From Paracoccaceae bacterium (GTDB lineage: Bacteria > Pseudomonadota > Alphaproteobacteria > Rhodobacterales > Rhodobacteraceae), in assembly GCA_002699695.2 (NCBI GenBank), contig PACC02000020.1, positions 9,190 through 49,169 on the forward strand: a stretch of DNA of 39,980 nt, in the 5' to 3' direction. Made by a program: the position numbers and the translations under genes. How positions within the stretch are numbered: the stretch's first letter is position 1; each line of letters opens with the position of its first letter. A model generated the notes under the pieces. It did not search any database. It worked only from the letters and a program-made list of their open reading frames with translations, and was not told the origin of the DNA. Shown here piece by piece: positions 18,542 to 29,178 of this stretch.

Positions 18542-19638
18542 TGAAAATCGCTCTCAAAATTAGACAGACATTTTCAGTTGATAAAGCAACCTTCTTAGAC
18601 GTATTCATTATACCAATTTTAGCTACGTCCTTGGCAATCACAGTAGGATTACTCTTACTATTGTTATCAGGTGAAAGTTACCAGACCGCATTAAGGGCAT
18701 TGATCTCCTTATTTGTCGGCTCTTTTGGCTCAGTATCAGCTCTATCAGAAACCCTAACTGCTTCTACCCCACTCATTTTTGCTGCCCTGGGGATAGCTAT
18801 TGGGTTTAGAGCAGGTCTCTTTAATATAGGAGCAGAAGGTCAAATTATCATTGGTGGCTTAGCAGCAGTCATTGTTGGTTTTTCAGTTGAATTACCTATA
18901 CTGTTACACCTTACAATAGTGCTGTTCATTGGCGCTGCATTTGGCGCTGGTTACGCCTTCATATCAGGATGGCTCAAAGCATTTACGGGAGCACATGAAG
19001 TTATAACCACCATCATGCTGAATTTAATTGCATTTAGACTGCTTGATTTCTTTCTCCGCCTTCCTTTTATTCAAAAAGAAGGAAGAAATGATCCTATATC
19101 AAAGTCTGTATTAGAGACTGCTGAACTACCCCGTTTACTTAGTTTTATCGATCCTAATCTTCGGATTCATGCTGGTTTCTTACTAGCTGTCCTTGCTGTA
19201 GTTTTAGTTTACTGGATAATCTTTCATACAACCATTGGCTTTGAATTCCGAACAGTTGGAACTAACATACATGCGGCAAAATACGCTGGGGTCAATTCAT
19301 CGCTAGCTGTTATTTTAGCCATGAGTGCGGCTGGATTGTGTGCTGGATTGGCAGGGGCTTCTCAAATATCCGGAGTTTTAGGTCGTGCTACAAGCGGTTT
19401 TTCTGCAGGTATAGGATTTGATGCCATTGCTGTTGCGTTGCTTGGGCGAGCACACCCTATTGGGGTACTCTTTTCTGGCATATTGTTTGGAGCCCTCGTG
19501 GCAGGAGGCCGGGAAATGCAAGTGTCTGCCGGGGTCAGTCTTGATTTAATTACTGTGATTCAAGCATTAATTATCATTTTTATTGCTGCCCCCATTTTGA
19601 TAAAAAGAATTTTCCCATGGTTTTTCCCAAAAACATAA
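18541..19638 (+). CDS. ABC transporter permease (nucleoside/BMP system), subunit 1
   Basis: 365 aa multi-TM; GLFNIGAEGQIIIGGLAAVIVG and AHEVITTIMLNLIAFRLLDF; overlaps the ATPase stop codon. Confidence 0.92.
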   Translation: MKIALKIRQTFSVDKATFLDVFIIPILATSLAITVGLLLLLLSGESYQTALRALISLFVGSFGSVSALSETLTASTPLIFAALGIAIGFRAGLFNIGAEGQIIIGGLAAVIVGFSVELPILLHLTIVLFIGAAFGAGYAFISGWLKAFTGAHEVITTIMLNLIAFRLLDFFLRLPFIQKEGRNDPISKSVLETAELPRLLSFIDPNLRIHAGFLLAVLAVVLVYWIIFHTTIGFEFRTVGTNIHAAKYAGVNSSLAVILAMSAAGLCAGLAGASQISGVLGRATSGFSAGIGFDAIAVALLGRAHPIGVLFSGILFGALVAGGREMQVSAGVSLDLITVIQALIIIFIAAPILIKRIFPWFFPKT

Positions 19639-19650
19639 TTCGAAAAAACA

Positions 19651-20910
19651 ATGAAAAAATTAATTCAATCACAACAGCCAATTAATATGAACAGAGTTCA
19701 TGGTTCTCTGATTGCTGGATCTTTTCTTATTCTGCTTGCCATATTTGTCTTTATTCTTTTTGGATTTGGGGTGGAAGGTGAAGCAACATTTCGTCTTTCA
19801 CGACCATCAGATCCCTATGCCTTACCGAATTTAGTACTCCCAGCAGAAAATTCCATTGGGATAGCGTCACTGATTATTGCCTTTTTTGGAGCACGTTTAA
19901 TAGTGAAAACACCTAAAGAATACACCGTATTTTTTGCACTAAGCTTTTTCCTAGCAGTAGCCGCTTTTTTAGTTTGGGCCACCGCTGGTAAATCTTTTTC
20001 TCTAACTGGAATGCTCCAGGCAACCGTTGTGAGAGCTGTTCCAATAGCTTTAGCAGCTATGGCGGGAATTATGTGCGAACGAGTAGCCGTGATTAATATT
20101 GGAATTGAAGGAATGATGTTAGCCGGTGCATTTGCTGGAGCACTTTTTGGATCCATCTTTGGTAGCGTATTAGGACTTTTAATAGCCATAACTGTTGGTG
20201 GCGTTTTCGGACTAATTTTAGCACTCTTGGTCGTTACATTCCGTGTTGATCAAATAATTGCTGGGGTAGCTATCAATATCCTTGTTCTAGGCCTAACCAG
20301 TTTTTTTACCAGTCACCTTCTGAAGAAAAACCCCCACTTAAATGACGCAGCTGTCTTTAAAGCCATTCAAATTCCAATCTTAGCTGAGCTACCAATAATT
20401 GGACCAATGTTGTTTAGACACAATATATTTGTTTACCTAGCTATCTTAATAGTCTTTTCTACTACTTTTTATTTATTTAAGACAGCTTACGGTCTGAGAG
20501 CTAGGGCCGTAGGGGAACATCCAAAAGCTGCTGAAACACTTGGAATAAGCGTAATAAAAACGAGATTTGTGAATGTAATTATTGGAGGCATGATAGCTGG
20601 ATTTGGGGGAGCATGGTTTACGCTTGGTAGTGTTGGTCGTTTTGACGAAGGAATGACAGGAGGTAGAGGATTCATAGGGTTGGCAGCAATGATCTTTGGA
20701 AGGTGGCATCCCATTGGTGCCTTACTAGCAGCACTAGTTTTTGGATTTGCAGATTCTCTTCAGCAAAAGCTAGCAATATTGCGAACCCCCATACCTAGCG
20801 AATTCTTGGCGATGTCCCCATATATAGTTACTATCATAGTCGTGGCAGGTATTGTTGGTAGTGCGCGGCCTCCTCAAGCAATTGGGAAAGCCTATGTGAA
20901 GGAAAGTTAA
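19651..20910 (+). CDS. ABC transporter permease (nucleoside/BMP system), subunit 2
   Basis: 419 aa multi-TM; AVINIGIEGMMLAGAFAGALFG, TAYGLRARAVGEHPKAAETLGI and GRGFIGLAAMIFGRWHPIGALLAALVFG. Confidence 0.93.
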   Translation: MKKLIQSQQPINMNRVHGSLIAGSFLILLAIFVFILFGFGVEGEATFRLSRPSDPYALPNLVLPAENSIGIASLIIAFFGARLIVKTPKEYTVFFALSFFLAVAAFLVWATAGKSFSLTGMLQATVVRAVPIALAAMAGIMCERVAVINIGIEGMMLAGAFAGALFGSIFGSVLGLLIAITVGGVFGLILALLVVTFRVDQIIAGVAINILVLGLTSFFTSHLLKKNPHLNDAAVFKAIQIPILAELPIIGPMLFRHNIFVYLAILIVFSTTFYLFKTAYGLRARAVGEHPKAAETLGISVIKTRFVNVIIGGMIAGFGGAWFTLGSVGRFDEGMTGGRGFIGLAAMIFGRWHPIGALLAALVFGFADSLQQKLAILRTPIPSEFLAMSPYIVTIIVVAGIVGSARPPQAIGKAYVKES

Positions 20911-21710
20911 TGAAAAGAAAGTTAAATTCGAAAGATATTAGGCAACTGATTGGGAATACCCCAGTTAGAGTAGGACTTGTACTCGGATCTGGATTAGGGA
21001 GAATCCTACCGCTAAAAGAAGTTAGTGAATTTGACTACGAGGAGTTGGCAGATTTTGATGAAACATCTGTGACTGGTCATCAAGGTAAATTGATGATTGG
21101 GTCAATTAATGAAACAAGGGTTGCCATCTTAAGTGGCCGAACCCATTATTATGAAAATGGCAAGTCCGATACTATGCGGGGACCAATTGAATTCTTAACC
21201 AAACTAGGAATTTCCCACCTTGTCTTAACCAATGCAGCAGGTTCCTTGAGACAAAATATTCCCACTGGATCCCTAATGGTTATTAAAGATCACATTAATT
21301 TCTCGGGCTTAAACCCATTGATTGGAGAGAAATCAGAAGAACGATTTTTGAACCTTACAAAAGCTTATGACAACAATATGATGAAGGCGATTTTTACCGC
21401 AGCAAAAGAAAATGATCTCAAAATCAATCAGGGCGTGTATGCTTGGTTTTCTGGACCATCATTTGAAACGCCCGCTGAAATTAAAGCCTTGAGCATATTA
21501 GGGGCAGATGCAGTTGGTATGTCTACTGTCCCGGAAACAATTCTTGGCAATTTTTTTAGTTTAAAGGTAGCAGCTATTTCTGTAATAACAAATATGGCTG
21601 CTGGCCTTAGTAAAGAAAAAATAAGCCATGATCAAACTAAACACATAGCCAAATCATGTGAAAAAAAACTTCAAAAATTATTGATATCTTTGTTGCGTAA
21701 TTTTAAATAA
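20910..21710 (+). CDS. Purine-nucleoside phosphorylase (PNP/MTAP family)
   Basis: 266 aa; VGLVLGSGLGRI, VAILSGRTHYYENG, LVLTNAAGSL, YAWFSGPSFETPAEIKALSILGADAVGMSTVPE; overlaps the preceding permease. Confidence 0.95.
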   Translation: MKRKLNSKDIRQLIGNTPVRVGLVLGSGLGRILPLKEVSEFDYEELADFDETSVTGHQGKLMIGSINETRVAILSGRTHYYENGKSDTMRGPIEFLTKLGISHLVLTNAAGSLRQNIPTGSLMVIKDHINFSGLNPLIGEKSEERFLNLTKAYDNNMMKAIFTAAKENDLKINQGVYAWFSGPSFETPAEIKALSILGADAVGMSTVPETILGNFFSLKVAAISVITNMAAGLSKEKISHDQTKHIAKSCEKKLQKLLISLLRNFK

Positions 21711-21771
21711 AGGCGTAAGAGCCCTTCTTAACTAATAACCTGCTTCCAGGCTTCAAATCACCCGTTAAGAG

Positions 21772-22689
21772 TTGAAAATGCAGATATATTTACCAATAGC
21801 TGAGATGTCAGTAAACGTATTCTTGCTCGTTGGGCTTGGTGGTATTGTTGGGATCTTATCCGGTATGTTTGGAGTTGGGGGTGGTTTCTTGATGACACCT
21901 CTTCTTTTCTTTATAGGAATACCTCCGGCAATTGCTGTTGCCAGTGAAGCCAATCAAATATTGGGTGCTTCCACTTCAGGAGCAATCGCCCATTTCAAAC
22001 GAAGGACTGTCGATGTAAAAATGGGCATGCTACTCGTCCTTGGCGGTGTCACTGGCTCAGCTTTTGGCGTAGAGCTATTTGGAATTTTAAAAGACCTAGG
22101 TCAATTAGAATTAATAATAAAAATTTGTTACGTTTTCTTTCTTGGCATAATAGGTCTTCTTATGTTTGTGGAAAGCATAAGAGCTTTAAGAGATATCAAA
22201 AAAAATAAGAAAAGACTTAAGAAACGCCATCACTCATGGATGCAAGGCCTTCCCCTAAAAATGAGATTCAGAACATCTAATTTATATATTAGCTCAATAC
22301 CTGCCGTGGTTATTGGTTTCTTTGTGGGAATTCTAGCCTCAATAATGGGGGTAGGAGGTGGTTTTATAATGGTGCCCGCTATGATATATATTTTAGGAAT
22401 GCCAACGAAGGTCGTAGTAGGAACTTCTCTTTTCCAAATAATTTTTGTAACTGGAGCAACAACTTTCCTACATGCAAGTAAGAATTTCAGCGTCGATATT
22501 GTCCTAGCCACCTTATTATTGATTGGTGGTGTCGTGGGGGCACAAATTGGCACTAGGTTGGGCTTAAGATTACAGTCTGAGCAGCTTAGAATTTTGTTAG
22601 CTATATTAGTTTTAGCAATGTGCTTTAAAATTGCGCTAGAGCTTTTTGTTGCACCTCAAGAAATTTATTTGCTTCTACGAAGGATATAA
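21772..22689 (+). CDS. TSUP (TauE/SafE) family sulfite exporter-like permease
   Basis: 305 aa; two repeats GILSGMFGVGGGFLMTPLLFFIGIPPAIAVASEANQI and GILASIMGVGGGFIMVPAMIYILGMPTKVVVGTSLFQI. Confidence 0.92.
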   Translation: MKMQIYLPIAEMSVNVFLLVGLGGIVGILSGMFGVGGGFLMTPLLFFIGIPPAIAVASEANQILGASTSGAIAHFKRRTVDVKMGMLLVLGGVTGSAFGVELFGILKDLGQLELIIKICYVFFLGIIGLLMFVESIRALRDIKKNKKRLKKRHHSWMQGLPLKMRFRTSNLYISSIPAVVIGFFVGILASIMGVGGGFIMVPAMIYILGMPTKVVVGTSLFQIIFVTGATTFLHASKNFSVDIVLATLLLIGGVVGAQIGTRLGLRLQSEQLRILLAILVLAMCFKIALELFVAPQEIYLLLRRI

Positions 22690-22693
22690 AATT

Positions 22694-23476
22694 ATGAGAG
22701 GATTGATGCTTTTTCTGTCATTTCTTTTTTATCAAATTGGATTTTATCCAGCCTTAGGAACCAATGTGCCCCCTACTTTGGTTACGGATCTGAGTAAAAA
22801 AATTATTTCCATTAACGTGAATTTCTCAGGAAGTAAATTCCACATATTTGGTGCCGTAAAAAGAGGTTTCAGCCAAAATGCTTCTATAGATCAACCGCCA
22901 TTTGATATTATGATAGAAGTGATTGGACCTCCAGTTTCACTAGATTTTTTTAAGAAAGAAAGACTTTATGGTTTTTGGATAAATAAAAAAATCCAATCCT
23001 TTAATTCCATGCCAAGTTTTTATTCAATTTCAGGAACAAAGCCACTTGAAAAAATTGTTGGAAAAAAAGAAAAAAAAGAAAACAAAATTGGTCTCTTTGA
23101 GCAAATAAAAGCATCCGAAAATCTTGCTATTGATGATAACATACTTTCAAAAATAGCACTGACGGGAAAATCAAAAACTACATATAAGCAGGAATCTAAA
23201 CCCATTATATTCCTTGAAAACACTCTTTTTTCTACGGAAATTGATCTCCCCACAAATCTTGTGGAAGGAGACTATTTGGTAAGAATTCATCTAATAAGGT
23301 TCAAAGAAGTCCTAGCTACCCAAGAGGATATAATCTTCGTTAAAAAAGTTGGACTTGAGCAATGGATTAATTATTTAGCACATAAAAAACCGGCAGCGTA
23401 TGGCTTGCTTGCCATATTTTTAGCTATAGGCTTTGGCTGGGCCGCATCTATTATTTTTAGCAGAAAAGCTTACTAA
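22694..23476 (+). CDS. TIGR02186-like membrane-anchored protein of unknown function
   Basis: 261 aa from ATG 22694 (ORF-track start 22646 overlaps the permease). N-terminal signal peptide, NVPPTLVTDLSKKIISINVNFSGSKFHIFGAVKR...DIMIEVIGPPVSLDFFKKERLYGFWINKK, and a C-terminal TM helix. Family recognised from adjacency to TSUP and the FxGxxxxxFGAxxR pattern. Confidence 0.8.
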   Translation: MRGLMLFLSFLFYQIGFYPALGTNVPPTLVTDLSKKIISINVNFSGSKFHIFGAVKRGFSQNASIDQPPFDIMIEVIGPPVSLDFFKKERLYGFWINKKIQSFNSMPSFYSISGTKPLEKIVGKKEKKENKIGLFEQIKASENLAIDDNILSKIALTGKSKTTYKQESKPIIFLENTLFSTEIDLPTNLVEGDYLVRIHLIRFKEVLATQEDIIFVKKVGLEQWINYLAHKKPAAYGLLAIFLAIGFGWAASIIFSRKAY

Positions 23477-23505
23477 ATTTCTTTAGTCATTTATGACAAA
23501 TCTTT

Positions 23506-24300
23506 TTAAGTTATCTTATCGGATCTTTTTTTAACCATCATTTTTTTGATCTCAGCAATGGCCTTTGCCGGATTAAGGTTTTTTGGACATGTTCGAGTAC
23601 AATTCATAATCGTGTGACATCTGTACAATTTAAAAGAATCTTCCAGTTGATCCAATCTCTCATTTCGATTTTCATCTCGACTATCAACTAACCACCTGTA
23701 AGCATGGAGTAGTGCAGCCGGGCCTAAATATTTTTCACTATTCCACCAATAGCTGGGGCATGAGGTTGAACAGCATGCACACATTACACACTCGTACAAA
23801 TCATCAAGTTTCTTCCTGTCTTCAATCGATTGCTTCCATTCCTTGTCGGGCGCCATGGTTTTTGTTTCCAACCAAGGCATGATACTAGCATGCTGAGCAT
23901 AGAAGTTTGTCAAATCGGGGATTAGATCTTTAATCACTGGCATATGGGGAAGGGGATATATGCGGACATCACCTTTTATTTCACTCAAACCACGTGTGCA
24001 GGCTAAGGTATTCACCCCATCGATGTTCATTGCACATGAACCACATATACCTTCTCTACAAGATCTCCTGAAGGTCAGAGTCGGATCAATATGATCCTTT
24101 ATGAAAATTAAAGCATCTAAGATCATGGGCCCACATGCCTCAACATCCACATGATAGGTATCAATCCTTGGATTATTCTGCGTGTCAGGATCATAACGAT
24201 AAATTCTAAAAGGTCTGGTAATTTTGGATTTACCAATTGCTTCCCATTCTTTACCACTTGAGGAGATTCTCGAATTTTTAGGTAACCTTAACTCAACCAT
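23506..24300 (-). CDS. sdhB: Succinate dehydrogenase iron-sulfur subunit
   Basis: 264 aa; [27 protein letters not shown] and [33 protein letters not shown]. Confidence 0.98.
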   Translation of the reverse strand: MVELRLPKNSRISSSGKEWEAIGKSKITRPFRIYRYDPDTQNNPRIDTYHVDVEACGPMILDALIFIKDHIDPTLTFRRSCREGICGSCAMNIDGVNTLACTRGLSEIKGDVRIYPLPHMPVIKDLIPDLTNFYAQHASIMPWLETKTMAPDKEWKQSIEDRKKLDDLYECVMCACCSTSCPSYWWNSEKYLGPAALLHAYRWLVDSRDENRNERLDQLEDSFKLYRCHTIMNCTRTCPKNLNPAKAIAEIKKMMVKKRSDKIT

Positions 24301-24342
24301 ATAATAACCTCTGCGTTATTTACACATTCTACACTAATTAAA

Positions 24343-24615
24343 CTAGCTCAAAGATAACTTACAATCCTTATAAACTTCTTCCGGGTCTCTTCCTGCAATA
24401 AAGTCACTGCTCATAGTGATGCCTATCTCATATTTCGGTCCTTCACTTCCTGTTGCTAAGGAGACATTTGTCATTGGTTTTGAAGCTTCCAACTTTTTCT
24501 TTTTGCAAATGTTTTCTATTTCCGCTTCAGATAAGGGTTTAGCATCATTTGTTGCACATCCTCCTAAGGGTACTAAAAATAGAAAAAAACTTAAACAAAC
24601 CTTCTGTATTTCCAT
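24343..24615 (-). CDS. Small predicted lipoprotein encoded between sdhA and sdhB
   Basis: 90 aa; signal peptide MEIQKVCLSFFLFLVPLGGC ending in a lipobox-like LGGC; starts 3 bp after the sdhA stop, same strand as the sdh operon. Confidence 0.75.
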   Translation of the reverse strand: MEIQKVCLSFFLFLVPLGGCATNDAKPLSEAEIENICKKKKLEASKPMTNVSLATGSEGPKYEIGITMSSDFIAGRDPEEVYKDCKLSLS

Positions 24616-24617
24616 TT

Positions 24618-26426
24618 TTAATAAACTCGAGCTTTTGGAGCAATTTTGTTAGTATTTATCCCACCTTCAGATTCCTTGGAAAGAGGCTTGGTATGAACAC
24701 TTCTATAACTTAGGGAAACTTTACATTCTTCATCTACCGAAGCAAGAGTATGCTTGCGCCATTTCACATCATCTCTATCCGGGAAATCCTCATGGGCATG
24801 TGCTCCTCTACTCTCTTGCCTTGCCTCCGCTGAAAACATAGTCGTCATTGCATTTGGCATAAGATTGGTAAGCTCCAGTGTCTCCATCAGATCGGAATTC
24901 CAAATCAATGAGCGATCTGTAACGGATAAATCATTCAACCCCATAGCTACATCTTCCATTTTTTTACATCCCTCAGCTAGAGTCTTCTTAGATCTAAATA
25001 CCGCTGCATCTTCTTGCATCACTATCTGCATTTTTTGTCGCAATTCTGCAGTTGTTGTTCCTCCATGAGCATGGCGAAGTTTATCAAACCTATCCATCGC
25101 TTGATCACAGGAATTCAAGTTCAATTGCCTATTAGAGTTTTTTGTTTCGATGACAGCCTTAGCTCGAATTGCAGCTGCTCGTCCAAAAACAACTAAATCA
25201 ATTAAACTGTTGGAACCAAGCCTATTGGCACCATGTACAGAGGCACAACCTGCTTCCCCAACAGCCATTAAACCAGGTTGTATTAAATCTTCATCTTCAG
25301 ATGTAGGGTTCAAAACTTCTCCCCAATAATTGGTCGGAACGCCTCCCATATTATAGTGTACCGTTGGTAAAACTGGTATTGGTTCTTTTGTCAAATCTAC
25401 TCCAGCAAATATTCTTGCACTTTCAGAAATGCCTGGAAGTCTTTCAGCAAGAGTATCTGCTGGCAAGTGATCTAAATGCAAATGAATATGATCATTACGA
25501 TCTCCCACTCCCCTACCTTCTCTAATCTCAATTGTCATGCATCTAGAAACTACATCCCTACTTGCAAGATCCTTATATGTTGGAGCATAACGTTCCATGA
25601 AACGTTCTCCTTCAGAGTTGGTTAGGTAACCTCCCTCACCACGAGCACCCTCAGTAATCAAACAACCGGCCCCATAAATACCTGTAGGATGAAATTGAAC
25701 AAACTCCATATCCTGTAAAGGTAAGTTCTGCCTCGCCACCATTCCATTTCCATCACCTGTACAAGTGTGTGCAGAAGTGGCTGAAAAATATGCCCTTCCA
25801 TATCCTCCTGTGGCTAATACAACCATTTTGGCATTAAATCGATGTATTGTACCATCGTCTAATTTCCAAGCCATTATCCCTTGGCAAACACCATCTTCAG
25901 TCATAATCAAATCTATCGCGTAATATTCTATAAAAAATTCAGCATTATTCTTTAAAGATTGACCATAAAGGGTGTGCAAAATAGCATGTCCTGTACGATC
26001 TGCTGCTGCACAAGTTCGCTGAACTGGAGGGCCCTCTCCAAATTCAGTAGTGTGGCCCCCAAATGGTCGCTGATAAATCTTTCCATCTTCAGTTCTGGAA
26101 AAAGGCACTCCATAATGTTCTAACTCATAGACCGCCTTTGGAGCCTCCCTGGCCAAATATTCCATAGCATCCACGTCACCTAGCCAGTCAGAACCCTTTA
26201 CAGTGTCATACATGTGCCAATGCCAATGATCAGGGCCCATGTTCGATAACGAAGCTGCTATTCCTCCCTGAGCAGCAACCGTATGGCTTCTAGTTGGAAA
26301 TACTTTGGTTACACAAGCTGTCTTAAATCCCTGTTCAGCCATTCCAAGGGTTGCCCTAAGGCCTGATCCGCCAGATCCCACCACTACTACATCATAAGTA
26401 TGGTCTACATAGTTATAGGAACCCAT
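24618..26426 (-). CDS. sdhA: Succinate dehydrogenase flavoprotein subunit
   Basis: 602 aa; [65 protein letters not shown] and [22 protein letters not shown]. Confidence 0.98.
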   Translation of the reverse strand: MGSYNYVDHTYDVVVVGSGGSGLRATLGMAEQGFKTACVTKVFPTRSHTVAAQGGIAASLSNMGPDHWHWHMYDTVKGSDWLGDVDAMEYLAREAPKAVYELEHYGVPFSRTEDGKIYQRPFGGHTTEFGEGPPVQRTCAAADRTGHAILHTLYGQSLKNNAEFFIEYYAIDLIMTEDGVCQGIMAWKLDDGTIHRFNAKMVVLATGGYGRAYFSATSAHTCTGDGNGMVARQNLPLQDMEFVQFHPTGIYGAGCLITEGARGEGGYLTNSEGERFMERYAPTYKDLASRDVVSRCMTIEIREGRGVGDRNDHIHLHLDHLPADTLAERLPGISESARIFAGVDLTKEPIPVLPTVHYNMGGVPTNYWGEVLNPTSEDEDLIQPGLMAVGEAGCASVHGANRLGSNSLIDLVVFGRAAAIRAKAVIETKNSNRQLNLNSCDQAMDRFDKLRHAHGGTTTAELRQKMQIVMQEDAAVFRSKKTLAEGCKKMEDVAMGLNDLSVTDRSLIWNSDLMETLELTNLMPNAMTTMFSAEARQESRGAHAHEDFPDRDDVKWRKHTLASVDEECKVSLSYRSVHTKPLSKESEGGINTNKIAPKARVY

Positions 26427-26435
26427 TTTCTTCTC

Positions 26436-26819
26436 CTAAATTTCCATTCTGTATATAGTTACAAAAGAAAAAATTACTACTATAACAAGAAACCAACACA
26501 TAATCCCTATAAGTCTTAAGGTGAGATTCCTTTTTCCCAGGTCATGCACATAATCTTCAATGACAACTTCTATGCCCTGTCGATAATGCCACAAGCTTAT
26601 TAGAATAAATAGTAACGCTACAAGATTATTAACTGGATGTTGAAATGTTTTGAGCACCTCTATGAAGGGCTTATCAAAAACCCTAACAAAATTGACTACA
26701 AAAAGAATGGATAAAGGGATCAATAATATGGAAGTAAATCTTTGGATTATCCAGTGATTAGTACTCTCTACTCCTTTATGGGATTGCCCCCTAAGTCCTT
26801 TTAAGGATCTGAAGATCAT
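26436..26819 (-). CDS. sdhD: Succinate dehydrogenase membrane anchor subunit
   Basis: 127 aa from ATG at 26819 (ATGA overlap with the sdhC stop): MIFRSLKGLRGQSHKGVESTNHWIIQRFTSILLIPLSILFVV...LWHYRQGIEVVIEDYVH. The longer track ORF to 26978 runs out of frame through sdhC. Confidence 0.93.
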   Translation of the reverse strand: MIFRSLKGLRGQSHKGVESTNHWIIQRFTSILLIPLSILFVVNFVRVFDKPFIEVLKTFQHPVNNLVALLFILISLWHYRQGIEVVIEDYVHDLGKRNLTLRLIGIMCWFLVIVVIFSFVTIYRMEI

Positions 26820-27208
26820 ACTGTAAAAACTCCGATTAGAAGAGTAAGAATTATTAAAGATATGGTAGCTATGAGAACTGCATATGAAGACCTCTGAACC
26901 CATTCCAAGCCAAAGCCTATTCCAACATCCCAGAAAAGGTGTCTTACTCCTGTAAAGAAATGATACCAAAGAGCGCACAAAGAGCCTAATAAAATCAATT
27001 TCCCAATCAGAGAATTAATCAGTGCACTAAATAAATCAAAACTAGCCTGACCCACTGACATTGAGAAAAACCAAAAAATTAATAATAGCAATCCAAAGAA
27101 GAGAACTATTCCTGTGATACGGTGCATTATGGATAGTACCGAATTCAACTGGGGTCTATATATTGTTAAGTGTGGAGAAAGGGGGCGATTTTGTGGGTCT
27201 TGTGTCAT
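26816..27208 (-). CDS. sdhC: Succinate dehydrogenase cytochrome b556 subunit
   Basis: 130 aa; RPLSPHLTIYRPQLNSVLSIMHRITGIVLFFG and ALWYHFFTGVRHLFWDVG. Confidence 0.96.
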   Translation of the reverse strand: MTQDPQNRPLSPHLTIYRPQLNSVLSIMHRITGIVLFFGLLLLIFWFFSMSVGQASFDLFSALINSLIGKLILLGSLCALWYHFFTGVRHLFWDVGIGFGLEWVQRSSYAVLIATISLIILTLLIGVFTV

Positions 27209-27387
27209 TTATATTTTAACTCTTTAATCTTGCTTAAAAGTCGTTAGCTAGAACTTGATTTTTGGTCAAGATATAATTTGGATAAAGCCTAACGATAATA
27301 TACATGATTGTCACCCACGAACTTATGAGCTTTGATTAGTACCTCTATGAAACTAGTTTCTTAAATAATCACAGATTCTTGAATATC

Positions 27388-27954
27388 TTAAAAGAATGGA
27401 TGAACTCCCAAATAAAGATGGATCATAGAAATCATAAAGTAAGCTAGAATAGCAATAATTATAAATCTTATATCCCCTTTTAAAGTTCCATTAGTAAATG
27501 GTTGGTAATTACTGTTGCCCTTATTAATTAATATTATCTCTGATAACGCCCACAAGCCAAAACTCAGAAAAAGAATCAAGGAAGTTAAATCGCCATTTGC
27601 TAATAAATGGCTTGCCGACCAAAAAATTATGCTAAGAAGCATAGGATGTCTTACAAGTCTCCTAACCCGACTTTTAGAGTGCCCTAACCCCAATAATGCT
27701 ATCGCCACCATCATTAATATATTATTCAATAATAATCCTAATGATCCTAAGTCATAAAGAGGGATTGAATTGGATAACCTGAATCCTAGAATGATAAAAA
27801 CTATGCCTATAGCTGAAATTAAGGCAATAATCCCCTTTACTCTATTTTCACCTAATTGATTATTAAGTCTTATCCTTGTTTCGGGAAGCAATCTTCTCTG
27901 CAAATGAGCCCCAAAAAAAACTATTAATCCTATGATTAACCAGATCATGTTCAA
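27388..27954 (-). CDS. NnrU family membrane protein
   Basis: 188 aa multi-TM; FFGAHLQRRLLPETRIRLNNQLGENRVKGIIALISAIGIVFIILGF and RRLVRHPMLLSIIFWSASHLLANGDLTSLILFLSFGLWA match NnrU. Confidence 0.85.
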   Translation of the reverse strand: MNMIWLIIGLIVFFGAHLQRRLLPETRIRLNNQLGENRVKGIIALISAIGIVFIILGFRLSNSIPLYDLGSLGLLLNNILMMVAIALLGLGHSKSRVRRLVRHPMLLSIIFWSASHLLANGDLTSLILFLSFGLWALSEIILINKGNSNYQPFTNGTLKGDIRFIIIAILAYFMISMIHLYLGVHPFF

Positions 27955-28134
27955 AACCTTAAATGAAAATAGAACCTAAATTATGTCATTCACAACCTTT
28001 GCCAAGTTCACTGAGACACCAATTTAACAATAATCATAATATAGTAAAATCATTTGTGGATCAATATGGTTGACCTTTCTACTACATTAGCTACTAGATT
28101 ATGGATAAGTAACTTTTTTAATAGGATATAATAG

Positions 28135-29097
<963 letters not shown>

Positions 29098-29123
29098 AAG
29101 ACAAAAGCCACTTGTATGGCTAT

Positions 29124-29135
29124 TTGTGATCACAA
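29124..29135. promoter_or_regulatory. Candidate operator 1 upstream of sucC (TTGTGATCACAA)
   Basis: Perfect 12-bp palindrome; its core TGTGATCACA recurs at 29145-29154 and 37722-37731. Confidence 0.7.
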
Positions 29136-29142
29136 TATTATT

Positions 29143-29158
29143 TTTTGTGATCACAAAA
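29143..29158. promoter_or_regulatory. Candidate operator 2 upstream of sucC (TTTTGTGATCACAAAA)
   Basis: Perfect 16-bp palindrome, centred 21 bp from operator 1; ends 14 bp before the candidate -10 TATAAT at 29173-29178, so it covers the -35 region. Confidence 0.75.
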
Positions 29159-29172
29159 TCAATTAATTTCCT

Positions 29173-29178
29173 TATAAT
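29173..29178 (+). promoter_or_regulatory. Candidate -10 element (TATAAT) of a sucC promoter
   Basis: Exact consensus hexamer in ...TTTCCTTATAATAGCTTC..., about 110 bp upstream of the sucC ATG and just downstream of the operators; no good -35 match. Confidence 0.5.

Noticed and set aside
26820-26978. N-terminal extension of the sdhD ORF
   Set aside because: Lies out of frame inside sdhC; an ATG at 26819 with ATGA overlap gives a normal SdhD.
27240-27275. CTTGATTTTTGGTCAAG as an FNR box upstream of sdhC
   Set aside because: Spacing and half-sites do not match TTGAT-N4-ATCAA; the TTGACC on the minus strand may simply be a -35 element.
28047-28062. TTGTGGATCAA upstream of mdh as another GntR operator
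   Set aside because: One-base insertion breaks the palindrome; not convincing without comparative data.
29105-29124. AGCCA-CTTGTA-TGGCT hairpin after mdh as a terminator
   Set aside because: Only a 5-bp stem and the sequence after it (ATTTGTGATC) is not a proper U-tract; too weak to call.
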